12,480 bases of DNA, taken from NCBI GenBank assembly GCA_003024985.2, contig PXIH01S0032929.1. The stretch is one strand, 5' to 3'. The stretch comes from Euperipatoides rowelli (lineage: Eukaryota; Onychophora; Udeonychophora; Euonychophora; Peripatopsidae). The translations under genes and the position numbers were made by a program. This document shows positions 1-8,886 of this stretch, piece by piece. The notes under the pieces are model-generated. The model saw only the letters and a program-made list of their open reading frames with translations. It searched no databases and was not told the origin of the DNA. Each line of letters opens with the position of its first letter. Within the stretch, counting starts at the first letter, position 1.

Positions 1-327
1 AGTGCAACAAAGATTGGCTAGCAATTTTTTGATTTAGCTAGAAATTTATTTGCAGTTTGAATGAAATTGCTAATAGTTTTTATACTTTATCTTAATGAAA
101 ATTCTTACATTATATTTTGTAAATTTTTATTTTATATTACTTTTTTTTACTTATATAACTTGTACAAAACTTTGATAACCTATTGTTTTAAAAAATTAGT
201 CATCTGATTAGAAATCAAAGTGATATATTTCTGGTCAATTATCTAACTTTTAGATCACTGTAGATACTGTTTTCATTCAATTTTATATAATTTGCAATAG
301 AGTACAGCATTTCATTTTTTTTAATAG
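1..327 (+). other. 3' part of an intron of the host gene
   Basis: This AT-rich stretch has no open reading frame of note. It ends in a T-rich tract (about 311-322) followed by AATAG, a good 3' splice acceptor with the AG at 326-327. A CTAAC at 243-247 resembles a branch-point consensus but lies about 80 bases from the acceptor, so the true branch point may be elsewhere. The intron call depends on the downstream exon being real. The 5' end of the intron lies outside the window. Confidence 0.6.
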
Positions 328-734
328 GTCAAGTAGCAGCACTAATTAAAACTCCCACTAGCAACACTACCGTCAAATCTATAACACCCCTACAGTCACA
401 AACTATTGGAACTCTTGCACATCTTGTCACAAATCCACAACTTTTACCAAATGTTAATCATATTGTTGCAGCATCACCTGTAGCATCTATGATGGGTCCT
501 GTTACAATGATGTCTGCTACCAATCATGCAACACAGCTAATTCCTCAGTCCCAAATTAGTAAAGTCCTTACTCAACCAGTAATGAAAGCCCAAATTCCCA
601 TAGTCCAACAACAGTTTCTCCAATCTTCTGGTACAACACAGTCTGTTGTAAAACCTGTTGTAGTTGTAACAATGCCCAATGTTCCTCCAGCTACTGCTCC
701 TAGTGTACAAGTTAGTGTACCAGTTACTCACTGA
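328..734 (+). CDS. Terminal coding exon, Q/T/V/P-rich tail of an unrecognised host protein (partial)
   Basis: The exon starts after the acceptor AG at 326-327. It begins with two bases of a split codon, then reads open from 330 to the TGA at 732-734, giving 134 complete residues. The reading begins QVAALIKTPTSNTTV and ends PSVQVSVPVTH. Composition is strikingly biased: no Asp, Glu, Arg, Cys, Trp or Tyr that I can see, one Phe, and many Val, Thr, Gln, Pro, Ser and Ala. There is no recognisable fold or catalytic motif. Such low-complexity hydrophobic/Q/T tails are known in transcription coactivators and chromatin-remodelling subunits, where they act as disordered interaction or activation regions in the nucleus. 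That role is inference from composition only. Internal Met codons at 489 and 492 are not likely starts, because the frame is open back to the acceptor. A single-exon ORF starting at 489 is the alternative reading. The gene identity is not recognised. Confidence 0.7.
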
Positions 735-1503
735 CGTCAGGCCCCTGGCAGAGATGACCATAGCAGATTTTTATTTTTTATTACCCCTTTATCTGAAACT
801 GCAAATGTGAAAGATGTTGCTTGAACTTCAAACAAGAGCTGATTTGATGTCATCTTGTTAAAACATCTTTAGTGAAGAGAGGCAAAGCTGAAATATGTCA
901 TCTGATTTTATTTAGATAGACAATGCTTTTTTTTAAAAAAAAAAAAGATTATTAAAATAAGTTAATGAAATCGGAGCAAGTTCAGGGTTTCCAGAAGAAG
1001 AAAAGTAGAACATAATGGAATGAGGATTTTATCTTTTATTCTTTCGGCTTATTTTGCATTAGTTAAAATAAGTTTATCAGGGTACAGAATTGTGCTCCAA
1101 AAATCTTAGCAAAGTTGTTTGCAAAAAAAAACAAACTTATAATTAGCTGCAGTGTTTGATTAAATGGTGCTTGTCCTACCTTGGTAATTAAGGTAGTTCT
1201 TGCCTAATATTAATTACTTGCAAGTTTTTTTTTTTTTTTTATGATCAAAAAGATACTTTCCATGTCGCAGATATCTTTATATACTGTATATTTTCCTATA
1301 TTGGTTTGTAAAATCATGTTTTTTTTTTGGGGGGAGGGGGGAAGAAGCGTATTTTGTGTCAGTGAAACTTCGGACGACTTCTTGTTCTTAATTCCTGCAA
1401 AAACCTTTAATATTTTGTGTATCCAAAATGAAATAATGTTACTATAGAATTTTCTGTTCAATGGGAGAGATGAAATTCCAACCAATGAATGATCAATAAT
1501 AAA
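735..1503 (+). other. Probable 3' UTR of the host gene up to the first AATAAA
   Basis: This follows directly on the stop codon and has no sustained reading frame in either strand. Short open frames here are interrupted, A/T-run-dominated and without recognisable protein content. It contains ATTAAA variants at 951-956 and 1159-1164, and the first canonical AATAAA at 1498-1503. A T10G6AG6 tract lies at about 1319-1341. The end of the transcript is uncertain because many later AATAAA sites exist. Confidence 0.5.
1498..1503 (+). promoter_or_regulatory. Candidate polyadenylation signal AATAAA (first after the host stop codon)
   Basis: This is the first canonical hexamer downstream of the stop at 732-734. 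It is followed within about 20 bases by a GT-containing stretch (GGCTGTCTGTTAG), as expected of a downstream element. In DNA this AT-rich, chance hexamers are common, so the call rests on order and context. Confidence 0.35.
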
Positions 1504-4500
1504 TTATGGATAATGGCTGTCTGTTAGCAGCCTTTAGACATTTAAAAAAAAAGTCAATTAGACTATATATGATATTTATTTTAAATATTTAATAATCTCA
1601 AAAAAAATTGCTGAAATGTTCATATGAAGGATTAGATAAATATTCTTAATCATATAGACCCTGCTAAATTGTTTTCCAATATTAAAATTGACCTTTTTTT
1701 TTAAAAAAAAAATATCAAAATTTAATATGCAAAGCAGTCTTTGGTCCATTCTAGTTCTGGTAGATTTTTCTTTAGAAGTTGTGCATAAGCTAATGCCATA
1801 AAAAACATTAATGTGTAGATATAGTTAAAATCAGAATTAAGGGTCATCCACAAAAAAAATGTATTTTTCAAAATATCTTTTTTTTTTAATGTATAACTTA
1901 TATTCCAGTTGTTTTCACACCTACTATACTGTATGTGCAAAATGTTTAATTTTATTCTTTTGTTAAAATTTACTGTACAACTATTGTGTAAGAGTTAGTT
2001 TGAGCCGGATAGGGGAGGGGGGGATATGGATGTTTAGGCAAATTATAATTCAGGTCTTGGTCTTAGTAGCCTACTTGGAAAAATAGCAAATGTGTTCCAA
2101 ATTTCTTGAGCTGCCAGTGGCAACAAATATTTGCACTCATTTGCTTGCACCTTGGCAATGTGCTTGTTTGCGTAAACTAGACATTCATCAATATATTTTT
2201 ATTGCTCTTCAGCTTAAGTAAGAGACCAACATTGGACTACTGTACAGAACAGTAAAGTGACAAAAAATTATGGTTTAAAAAAAATGTGAGTGCCTTAGTA
2301 ATATTATAGCTATTTGGAATTAGAGCCACGATATAACAGTTATTTTTAACAATAGACAACAATATTATGCTGTTTTTTCCCCATCAAGNTTAACAATATT
2401 TAACTAATGTGTTTATTACTAATTCAGTCGATGCATTTTCCATTTTATTTGAGATATTTATTTTTCAAACATTGTCACTTTCTGTCTAATCAAATAATAG
2501 AAAGTATTCCAGTAAAAAATGAATGTTGAATCCTATTTTACAAATTTCATCCAAGCTTAATTGACTAATACAGTTTAATGGTTTGATTGATTTTCAATTT
2601 GTTAATTGGATTTCTGAAAATCATATTAAATGATTCTAAGCATACTATTTTTATTTTAAATTAATTTTTGGACCTCTTGAGTTTAAATCCTTATAATTGA
2701 ATATTACAGACAATATTTATAGTATACGAATAATGAATCTTAGTTTGTGAAAACATGTTTTTAAAAATCAGATTCTGTGTCATGGCTGCCTTCTGGTGGC
2801 TTACTTCGTTAGTATAATATGTTATAGAATGCTCTAGACAAATGTTTCTCAGTCAAAATAACATTAATAAATTTAAATACAATTTAAAGCTTGGATATTT
2901 AAAGTTTATAGTTTGTAGAAGTTCTGTTCTTTTTCTAGTCTTAGAAACAAGATTAATAATATCTGACAGTTTATGAAAAAATTTTAACACCTTAAGTATA
3001 CAAAGGTTAAAAGAATGAAAAAACTATTATGCTACCGTTACTTGAAATATAATTTTAAATACAGTAAACTTGTATTGTGTATTGATAGGATTATTTGTCC
3101 GGCACTTCCATAATGTAATGTAATGTTTGTACCAGGCTAGTGGGACCATAAAACTAAATACTAATTATGAAATAAAATTCCAACTAAAGATTATTTTCAC
3201 TTTATTTAAAAATTAATTGAATTCAGCAAAAATAATGTTTTAAAATTTTGTTAAGGAGACGTTGTGATACAAACTTTTTTTCTTCTAAACATTTTAATTT
3301 TGAGTTAGCATTATTTAAGTATAGTTTGGTACTTTTGCCATATAGTTATTTTTAATACATATTTTTTATTCATTTTATGCAGCCCAATATCTCAAAAGTT
3401 GACGAATGCTATACTATAATCTATATATACCAGTTCTCTATTCAATGGACTTGAAATAAGTGCTTATAATTTTCATTAGTTTAACAATCAAATACGTTTA
3501 TAGTTTTGACTAGTTGCTTATTGAAGTTAGAAGATTCAGTATTCAAAGGTTATTACTAAGTACAGATTTTTTAAATAGTAAATTGCAATAGAGGAATTAT
3601 TATGCTCATAAGCTGCTATAATTTCTTCATAAAAATAAAAGAATTATTATCAGTATTTTATTGAAAAAACAATTTGCACAATTGTTTTTTTTTNAAATGC
3701 AGTATGCAACTTTATTGGGGGGAGGGGTGTTAAATTAATTATTTGTGCATACCCTCATTAATTAAAATTTATTATTAGGCTTTTATGACTATAAATTTAT
3801 GTGATTTGTTGGATGAACAAAACAAGTTTAGCCTTTTATTTGATAATTTTGAGTAAGTTATTACAAAATAGAGCCCAGAACTATTAAAAAATTTATCTGA
3901 AATTTTTTGATAACATTGATCATATAAATAAATATGGTATTACCGGTAATAATGAAAACTTTCAAATCGTAAAAAAAAAAAAAATAGGAAAGTTTTGCAC
4001 TTCTTGAAATCGTATAAAAAGTCCATGGTCATATTCTTAATTTATATAATACACAGTTAATTCTTGATTTTGATTTATATTTAGCCTGATCTTCAACAAG
4101 TGTCGGTGCACCAGATCCATTATAAAATGGACTTGTGTTGAAAATTGGCATGTAAATCAAACATAAATTTTTCATAGGAAATAATAGAAATGCTAAGAAT
4201 TAGGGGAAGTAACATCACTTATTCTATTATACTGGTACTAAAAATTATGAACTTATGAAAGTTAATTTACTAAAAATTGTACCTTATAGATATGAGACTG
4301 GTAGAGAGATATTTCAATTTCGGCATAGCATTTTTCAATAAAAAACGTTCCCTTAAAGAACATGAAACAATTTGAAATAAATGAATGAATTTCTCTCAGA
4401 TTATCATAACATTAACAGAAGCTTCATTACTTTTTCTTGTTTTGAAGCTTTTCANTGACTTATTTTCAGTTTAAATAAGTATATCGGTACTTTATATTTT

Positions 4501-6700
4501 TTTGTGAACCGTGTTATTTCAAATAATTGAGTGTAATTTGTTTAAATCATGTTGTACCAAAAATGTGTAAATTAAATTGTGTATATTAAGTATAAAACTA
4601 TCAGAAATAACTGTTGTAACATATTGCAAGAAATTATTCAAAATTGTCACCAATCGTGGTTAATAATAGCTTGCTGTGCAAATTAATAAAAAAAAATAAC
4701 TATAGTAGTACCGGTATGTTAATAAAATCACATTTCTTTTATATATCTGAACATCAGCTTAATAAAATGGCTTCTTCCAAGCCATATACTGTAATTCTAA
4801 TTGTTTTGATTAAGATTACAATTGTTTGACTTTTATATTTAAAATTAATTATTTTAAATATAGTAATTTAGAAGCCAGTCGTGTAATTTTTAATCAGTAA
4901 TCTTTTTCATTAAAGAATATGAAACGCTAAAACAATATGAAATTTAGCTTACATACAAGATGTATTTGTGTTCCCTTAAAGCTGAAGGATCTTTTATACA
5001 ACAATTTTTAAGACACATGATAATTTACTTTGAATTGTTATATGAGCCAGAAGCTAAGGACGCCAAACCTCACAACCTTGAATTTTTCTACCTTCTGACT
5101 CCTTTGTTTTAAATGTGTCTCGACCTGCATACTTATGTAAATTTTAATCGATTAGAAAAATTATTATTTTCTATTTTGAAACGTTTTTTAAGGTATAAAA
5201 AGTAAATAAAATTAAAGCAAAATAGTTAAATATTTAAAAAAAAAAAATTTTTTTAAGTTTTTCAAAATTTATTGGCTGATTACGTCAAATCTACCGCTAC
5301 GTTTCAGTAGTACCGCTTTAGTACCATAGGGCTGTATATACTGTAGGTTTTTATTTTGAAGTCCATGACTGACTCCAACTAAAATTATTTCCGTCGTATA
5401 ATTATGCATTTATACCTACTGTATATATTTTACGGCCTGCATTTTTTTTTTTCAGAATTTATATGTTTCACTTTAGTGTTAGAATACAATGTTGAATTGG
5501 TCCTATGCAATGGTCAACAACTATTCAAATCAATCAATATTCAGTCCCCTAAGACATCTTCCATTTTTCTCACGCCAGCCATCTTTTTTCTTTTAACCAT
5601 AAATCCAGTAACGGTGTTTTCAGCTTGACACAAATACATTTTAGTATTTTTCATGCGGAGCATGTTTTAAATTCTTGGAATAAAATTATTAAAATTCTGG
5701 AATGTATCCTTAATTTAAGTTTAAAATATTTATCATTAGTTATTTTTTTTTTTTTGAGGAAAAAAGTGGATTCTACGCTCTTAATCTTGAAGAATTATTG
5801 GCGATCCATATGAACTTGAAGTTCATTAGATATATTTAATCTTAAATATACATTTAATTATTTAAATACTACCTCAGTTATGGAATTTTTAGTTGGGATT
5901 TTATTAACATTGGTTGTAACTTTCCCTCATCTCTGCCTCTCACTATTCTATTTCACATATGTACCAAAACATCAAATGTTAAGGTCAAATTTGTAATTAG
6001 ATGAAATGTATTGTTCCTTGATATGCTTTTTGTTCAGTTTGTTTTTCTATTAAAATCTGCAAGGGGTAAATCCAAGGAACTTATGTCACCATGACAATAA
6101 AATATTTTCATTGTCCATATCATTCATGTTTTTTTTTTTTTTTTTAAATTCAGAAAAGTATATTTTTTGGAATCACCTGCTTGATTTTTCAATTAATTTA
6201 CCATTATCAGATGGTATGACTAATTTAAAATAAAATTCCAAAAGTGGACAAGGAAAATAATAAATTACCCTTTAAAAATTTCCAATTTACTTGTTGCATT
6301 TTGGATGTAAATGTATTGTACATTAGAATGAATCATGAAAATGTTAATAAATGTGTCCTCTATTTTGTGCATTGTAAAAGTGTAGTATCTTTTTTGTTTT
6401 AGATGTTTTTTTTTTAAATATTTATAGTCAAATATTTTCATATCACTTTATTTATTTATGAAACAATAGACTGCCATTTTATTTATTTTATATTATTGGG
6501 AACTCAAATATTGAAGTACAGTACTTATCATTCTAGATTATAAAAATGATGGTTTACTCTGGGATTGCAGTGTGTTAAAGAATAAAAGCATCATTATTCC
6601 AGATCAAATCAACACCATAATTTTCAACATTGGATTTTGATTAAATTTTTGATTAGTGTTATGTGAATATTAAATTAAATAATTTCAGACCTTTAGATTT
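1504..6700. other. AT-rich non-coding region (extended 3' UTR and/or intergenic spacer)
   Basis: About 5.2 kb without any reading frame that looks like protein; the longest open frames are 60-75 codons and dominated by A/T runs. It holds single ambiguous bases at 2389, 3694 and 4455, a TAATG x3 microrepeat at 3111-3125, and a nested hairpin at 4092-4142. It also has G-tracts at 2012-2023 and 3717-3727, two TACCGGTA palindromes, and several copies of TACTGTA. AATAAA hexamers recur, including 6346-6351 and 6581-6586. No tRNA, rRNA or transposase was seen. I cannot tell whether it is transcribed. Confidence 0.6.
6346..6351 (+). promoter_or_regulatory. Candidate distal polyadenylation signal AATAAA
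   Basis: The hexamer is followed at once by TGTGTCC and, about 20-40 bases on, by GT-rich TTTTGTGCATTGTAAAAGTGTAG. This is a better downstream element than most AATAAA sites in the region have. If used, it would imply a 3' UTR of about 5.6 kb. Evidence is sequence context only. Confidence 0.25.
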
Positions 6701-7082
6701 AATAGCATCGGAGACAAGGTATCAAAAAAAAAATAGAGCCCTTTGGCGTTGACTTAGTTAAATGACTCCAGCTTTGGTTCTTATGTAGAGGCCACACATT
6801 TGGCGGGTCAGTCACGCTTGGCAGCCTAAATTCACACATGGCCTTGATGCATGGCAATTTTTAGTTAATTAGTTTATGCCAAAAGTTAGTCAATACTGAC
6901 ATTTAATGCCTTAGCAATGTTTTGGATAATTAGAAACAAAAACACTAGACATTTGGAACTGATTTTTGTCTGTTGCAAAGTTACCACGATATGCTACAAC
7001 ACAACTGTACTAATGTCATTCGGAACAACTACGCATGAATATCGGTCAATCAGTGGCTAATATGCATACGCTGTTAGTGTAA
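6701..7082. other. Unassigned region, richer in GC, next to the broken retroelement end
   Basis: No convincing gene is visible. From about 6735 to 6860 the base composition is noticeably richer in G and C than the preceding 5 kb, and both strands have short open stretches broken by stops. This may be further decayed transposon sequence, but I recognise no domain in it. Confidence 0.4.
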
Positions 7083-7190
7083 ATGCCACTAATAGGCTCT
7101 GCTTCTAGGCCATTGATTGTAGAGACAACTAGAAGATTTTATGGTTTAGCACACGTGTTTAATTACTGTGGTAACTTCATAAGGTACTGT
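7083..7190 (+). pseudogene. Possible plus-strand relic of a Ty3/gypsy reverse transcriptase thumb region
   Basis: One plus-strand frame (codons from 7083) reads TTRRFYGLA at 7125-7151, then NYCGNFIR at 7161-7184. This resembles the well-known segment after the RT palm in Ty3/gypsy elements, where an RRFLGLA-like motif is followed by NYYRRFI. It ends at a stop shortly after 7196. It lies on the strand opposite to the nearby RT fragment (which ends at about 7236) yet corresponds to the part that should come next, so a short inversion at the break would explain it. The match is about 20 residues with a spacing difference, so chance resemblance is a real alternative. Confidence 0.3.
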
Positions 7191-7235
7191 ATATATAAAT
7201 AAATTTATGTATAATAATGCAAAACAAAATTAGTG

Positions 7236-7558
7236 GGCCTACTACCATCTTTATCGATTATGTGTCCTAAAAACTTTAATGAGCTTCTAAATAAGCAACA
7301 TTTACTAGGTTTGACAGCCATATTTATTTTTTTGAAAGCGCCTAGAACCTCCTCTAGCTCTTCAAAATGTTCTTCTATCGTATTAGTAAAAACTATGATA
7401 TCGTCCAAGTAGGCTAACACTTTATGTTTAAGTCCACTTAGACATTTATTTATAATTTCTTGGAAAATGGCTGCAGAATTACTTAATCCCTGTGGTAACT
7501 TTTTAAGCCTATAAACTATCCAGGGCAAAGAGAAAGTGAATTTGTACTGTACAGACAG
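7236..7558 (-). pseudogene. Reverse transcriptase fragment, second half of the palm (YLDD box)
   Basis: The frame entered at about 7558 reads through LPQGLSNSAAIFQ, the catalytic YLDD at 7400-7411 (intact, supplying two metal-binding aspartates), an EEHFEEL helix and FLGHIIDKDG. These are the expected RT boxes in the expected order. The segment is a polymerase part that would copy element RNA into DNA in the cytoplasmic particle. It continues from the upstream RT piece by a frameshift at about 7556-7562. After the residues DGSRP (ending about 7236) the resemblance stops, and a stop codon follows at 7205-7207. The box reads LPQGL, where most Ty3/gypsy elements have a PFGL-type sequence. Truncated and frameshifted, so non-functional. 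Confidence 0.85.
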
Positions 7559-7960
7559 CTAAAGAGACGTTATAATAGCCGTTATTCAAATCTAATGTAG
7601 AAAAGAATTTAGCGCCTCCTAATCTCAATAAAATATTGTCAATACACATAAGAGGAAAATGATATGGCTCTAATTGTGTATTAACTTTTCTTAAGTCTAG
7701 TACGATTTGGATATCTTCTGGGTTGTCCCTTTTTGGCAGGACTAGCAGAAGTACATTGCATCTTGTGTCAGTGGCTGGTGCAATGATGCCAGCGGCCTCA
7801 AACTGTGCCATCTTTTTTTTGAGTGGCTCATACAGTGAGTGGGGTATCCAATATTGTTTTTGATAGAAATTATGGTTGTCTGTTAACTTTGGTTCCATGG
7901 GTGGGACAAGGGCACCAGTGATATTTGCCACGTCTTCAATAAGAATAATCTCATAATAAG
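7556..7960 (-). pseudogene. Reverse transcriptase fragment, fingers and first half of the palm
   Basis: The frame shows WIPHSLYEPLKKKMAQFEAAGII, the region before the fingers where Ty3/gypsy RTs have a P-x-R-x3-xx-E-like start. It then shows LPKRDNPEDIQIVLDLRKVN (the VPKKDG...RVVDYRKLN region) and FSTLDLNNGYY at about 7572-7604. That last box holds the first catalytic aspartate at 7590-7592. A Met codon at 7929-7931 is not the natural start, since pol is translated as a polyprotein and homology runs upstream in another frame. A frameshift at about 7945-7960 separates it from the protease-RT linker, and another at about 7556-7562 from the YLDD half. The catalytic residues visible are preserved, so decay is mainly by indels. 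Confidence 0.85.
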
Positions 7961-8163
7961 ATAATCTCTTTCTAATTCATTCACTTGAAATAGATCATGA
8001 ATATTTTTATGTTGCGCAGGCCGTATAGCCGGCTCAATATTTACAGTGGCTATTTTAACAGGTTTAATTGATGTGTTGTTCCAACTGTCATTTATTTTCA
8101 TGTCAAAGTGAATTAAACTTACTATATCAATACGTGCGTTGTGTTCTTTCAAAAAATCAATGC
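7950..8163 (-). pseudogene. Protease C-terminus and linker to reverse transcriptase
   Basis: This frame begins at about 8163 with DFLKEHNARIDI, the segment that follows the ILG box in retroelement aspartic proteases (typically ILG-x-DFL...). It continues through a linker containing IEPAIRPAQHKNIHDLFQ into the approach to RT. A one-base loss at about 8162 separates it from the protease body, and another frameshift at about 7945-7960 separates it from RT. The codons after that point (to 7883) are out-of-frame reading and should not be counted as protein. Confidence 0.7.
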
Positions 8164-8463
8164 AAGAATTACACTAAATAAAGTACCAGTAGATATCTTT
8201 GCAACTAGCACAGATTGCAGGAAAGATATTTTGTTAATGTACATATTGACAACGGTTTTAACAGCATCTAGAGATTGGCTAGAAACTGGGGATGTTAAAA
8301 TAATGCGGCCTGTCCCATAATTTATTTGTTTAGGGCTTATGCATCTCTGGCTAACAATAGAATACTCAGCTCCAAAATCTATAAGAGCGATATATTCTCT
8401 ATTAAAAATTTTGATTTTTAACATGGGTTTGTATGGAAATCCTTTTAGAAAAGGCATAGTTGA
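8149..8463 (-). pseudogene. Retroelement aspartic protease (pro), active site altered
   Basis: The frame directly follows the TAA at 8464-8466, in the same frame as the C-terminal gag section. The first Met is at 8455-8457, but the natural protease would be cut from a polyprotein. It reads KIKIFNREYIALIDFGAEYSIVS: the flap-side strand and the active-site strand of a retropepsin, which works as a homodimer to process gag-pol. The catalytic triplet is DFG (8371-8379) where families have DTG or DSG. The Phe codon TTT is one base from TCT (Ser), so a point mutation is the simplest reading. Near the C-terminus VILA replaces the usual ILG, and a one-base deletion at about 8162 shifts the frame. Predicted inactive. 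Confidence 0.8.
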
Positions 8464-8885
8464 TTAACGATATTTAGTATGTTTATTATTGTTTTGAAAA
8501 GAATTATCATTAATATTATTTATGTTTTTGTTTAATTTTTGAATGTTGTCAACATGCGATTTTTTTGAAAGATAAGATTTTTTTATCATATTATCACCAG
8601 CGATGTATCCGATGCCGCCTGTGATTGCTGTTGGATTGTTAGTTGACCCATGTTTTAATACCGCATTTTTCTGTTTATATTTTCTATCAATTTTATTCTG
8701 TTGAATATTTATCTTTCTCTTTTTTAATTCCTCTTCTCCTTCTGGAATGAACAGTCCAGCAAAACGCACTCTTTTCCACTTATCTACGCCAACTCTGTGG
8801 TTGGTTGGAAGAATTGGTCCCACTTTAACTGATTGTGTCTCCCTTATATCGTGGATTTTGTTTATTAAAGGGAGGCGTTGGAGTT
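8464..8885 (-). pseudogene. gag C-terminal (post-nucleocapsid) region, basic and Asn-rich
   Basis: This is the open frame from the ambiguous base at 8886 down to the TAA at 8464-8466. It has charged, low-complexity protein: EGEEELKKRKINIQQ at about 8700-8745 and an Asn/Lys-rich tail with runs such as NKNINNINDN just before the stop. Basic regions next to the zinc knuckle bind RNA in many gag proteins; here that is inference. It lies in a different frame from the zinc knuckle and joins it at the N base (8886), so the frameshift may be a sequence error rather than a mutation. The next frame-matched sequence is the protease, separated only by the TAA. Confidence 0.6.
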
Positions 8886-8886
8886 N

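Noticed and set aside
537-761. Minus-strand 74-codon open frame
   Set aside because: Antisense shadow of the host terminal exon, which has a splice acceptor and consistent composition.
1210-1940. Overlapping 68-91 codon frames on both strands
   Set aside because: Driven by poly-A/T and poly-G runs, with no domain content.
5404-5813. Two adjacent plus-strand frames (74 and 62 codons)
   Set aside because: Hydrophobic, A/T-driven content with no family match, no splice context and no initiation context of note.
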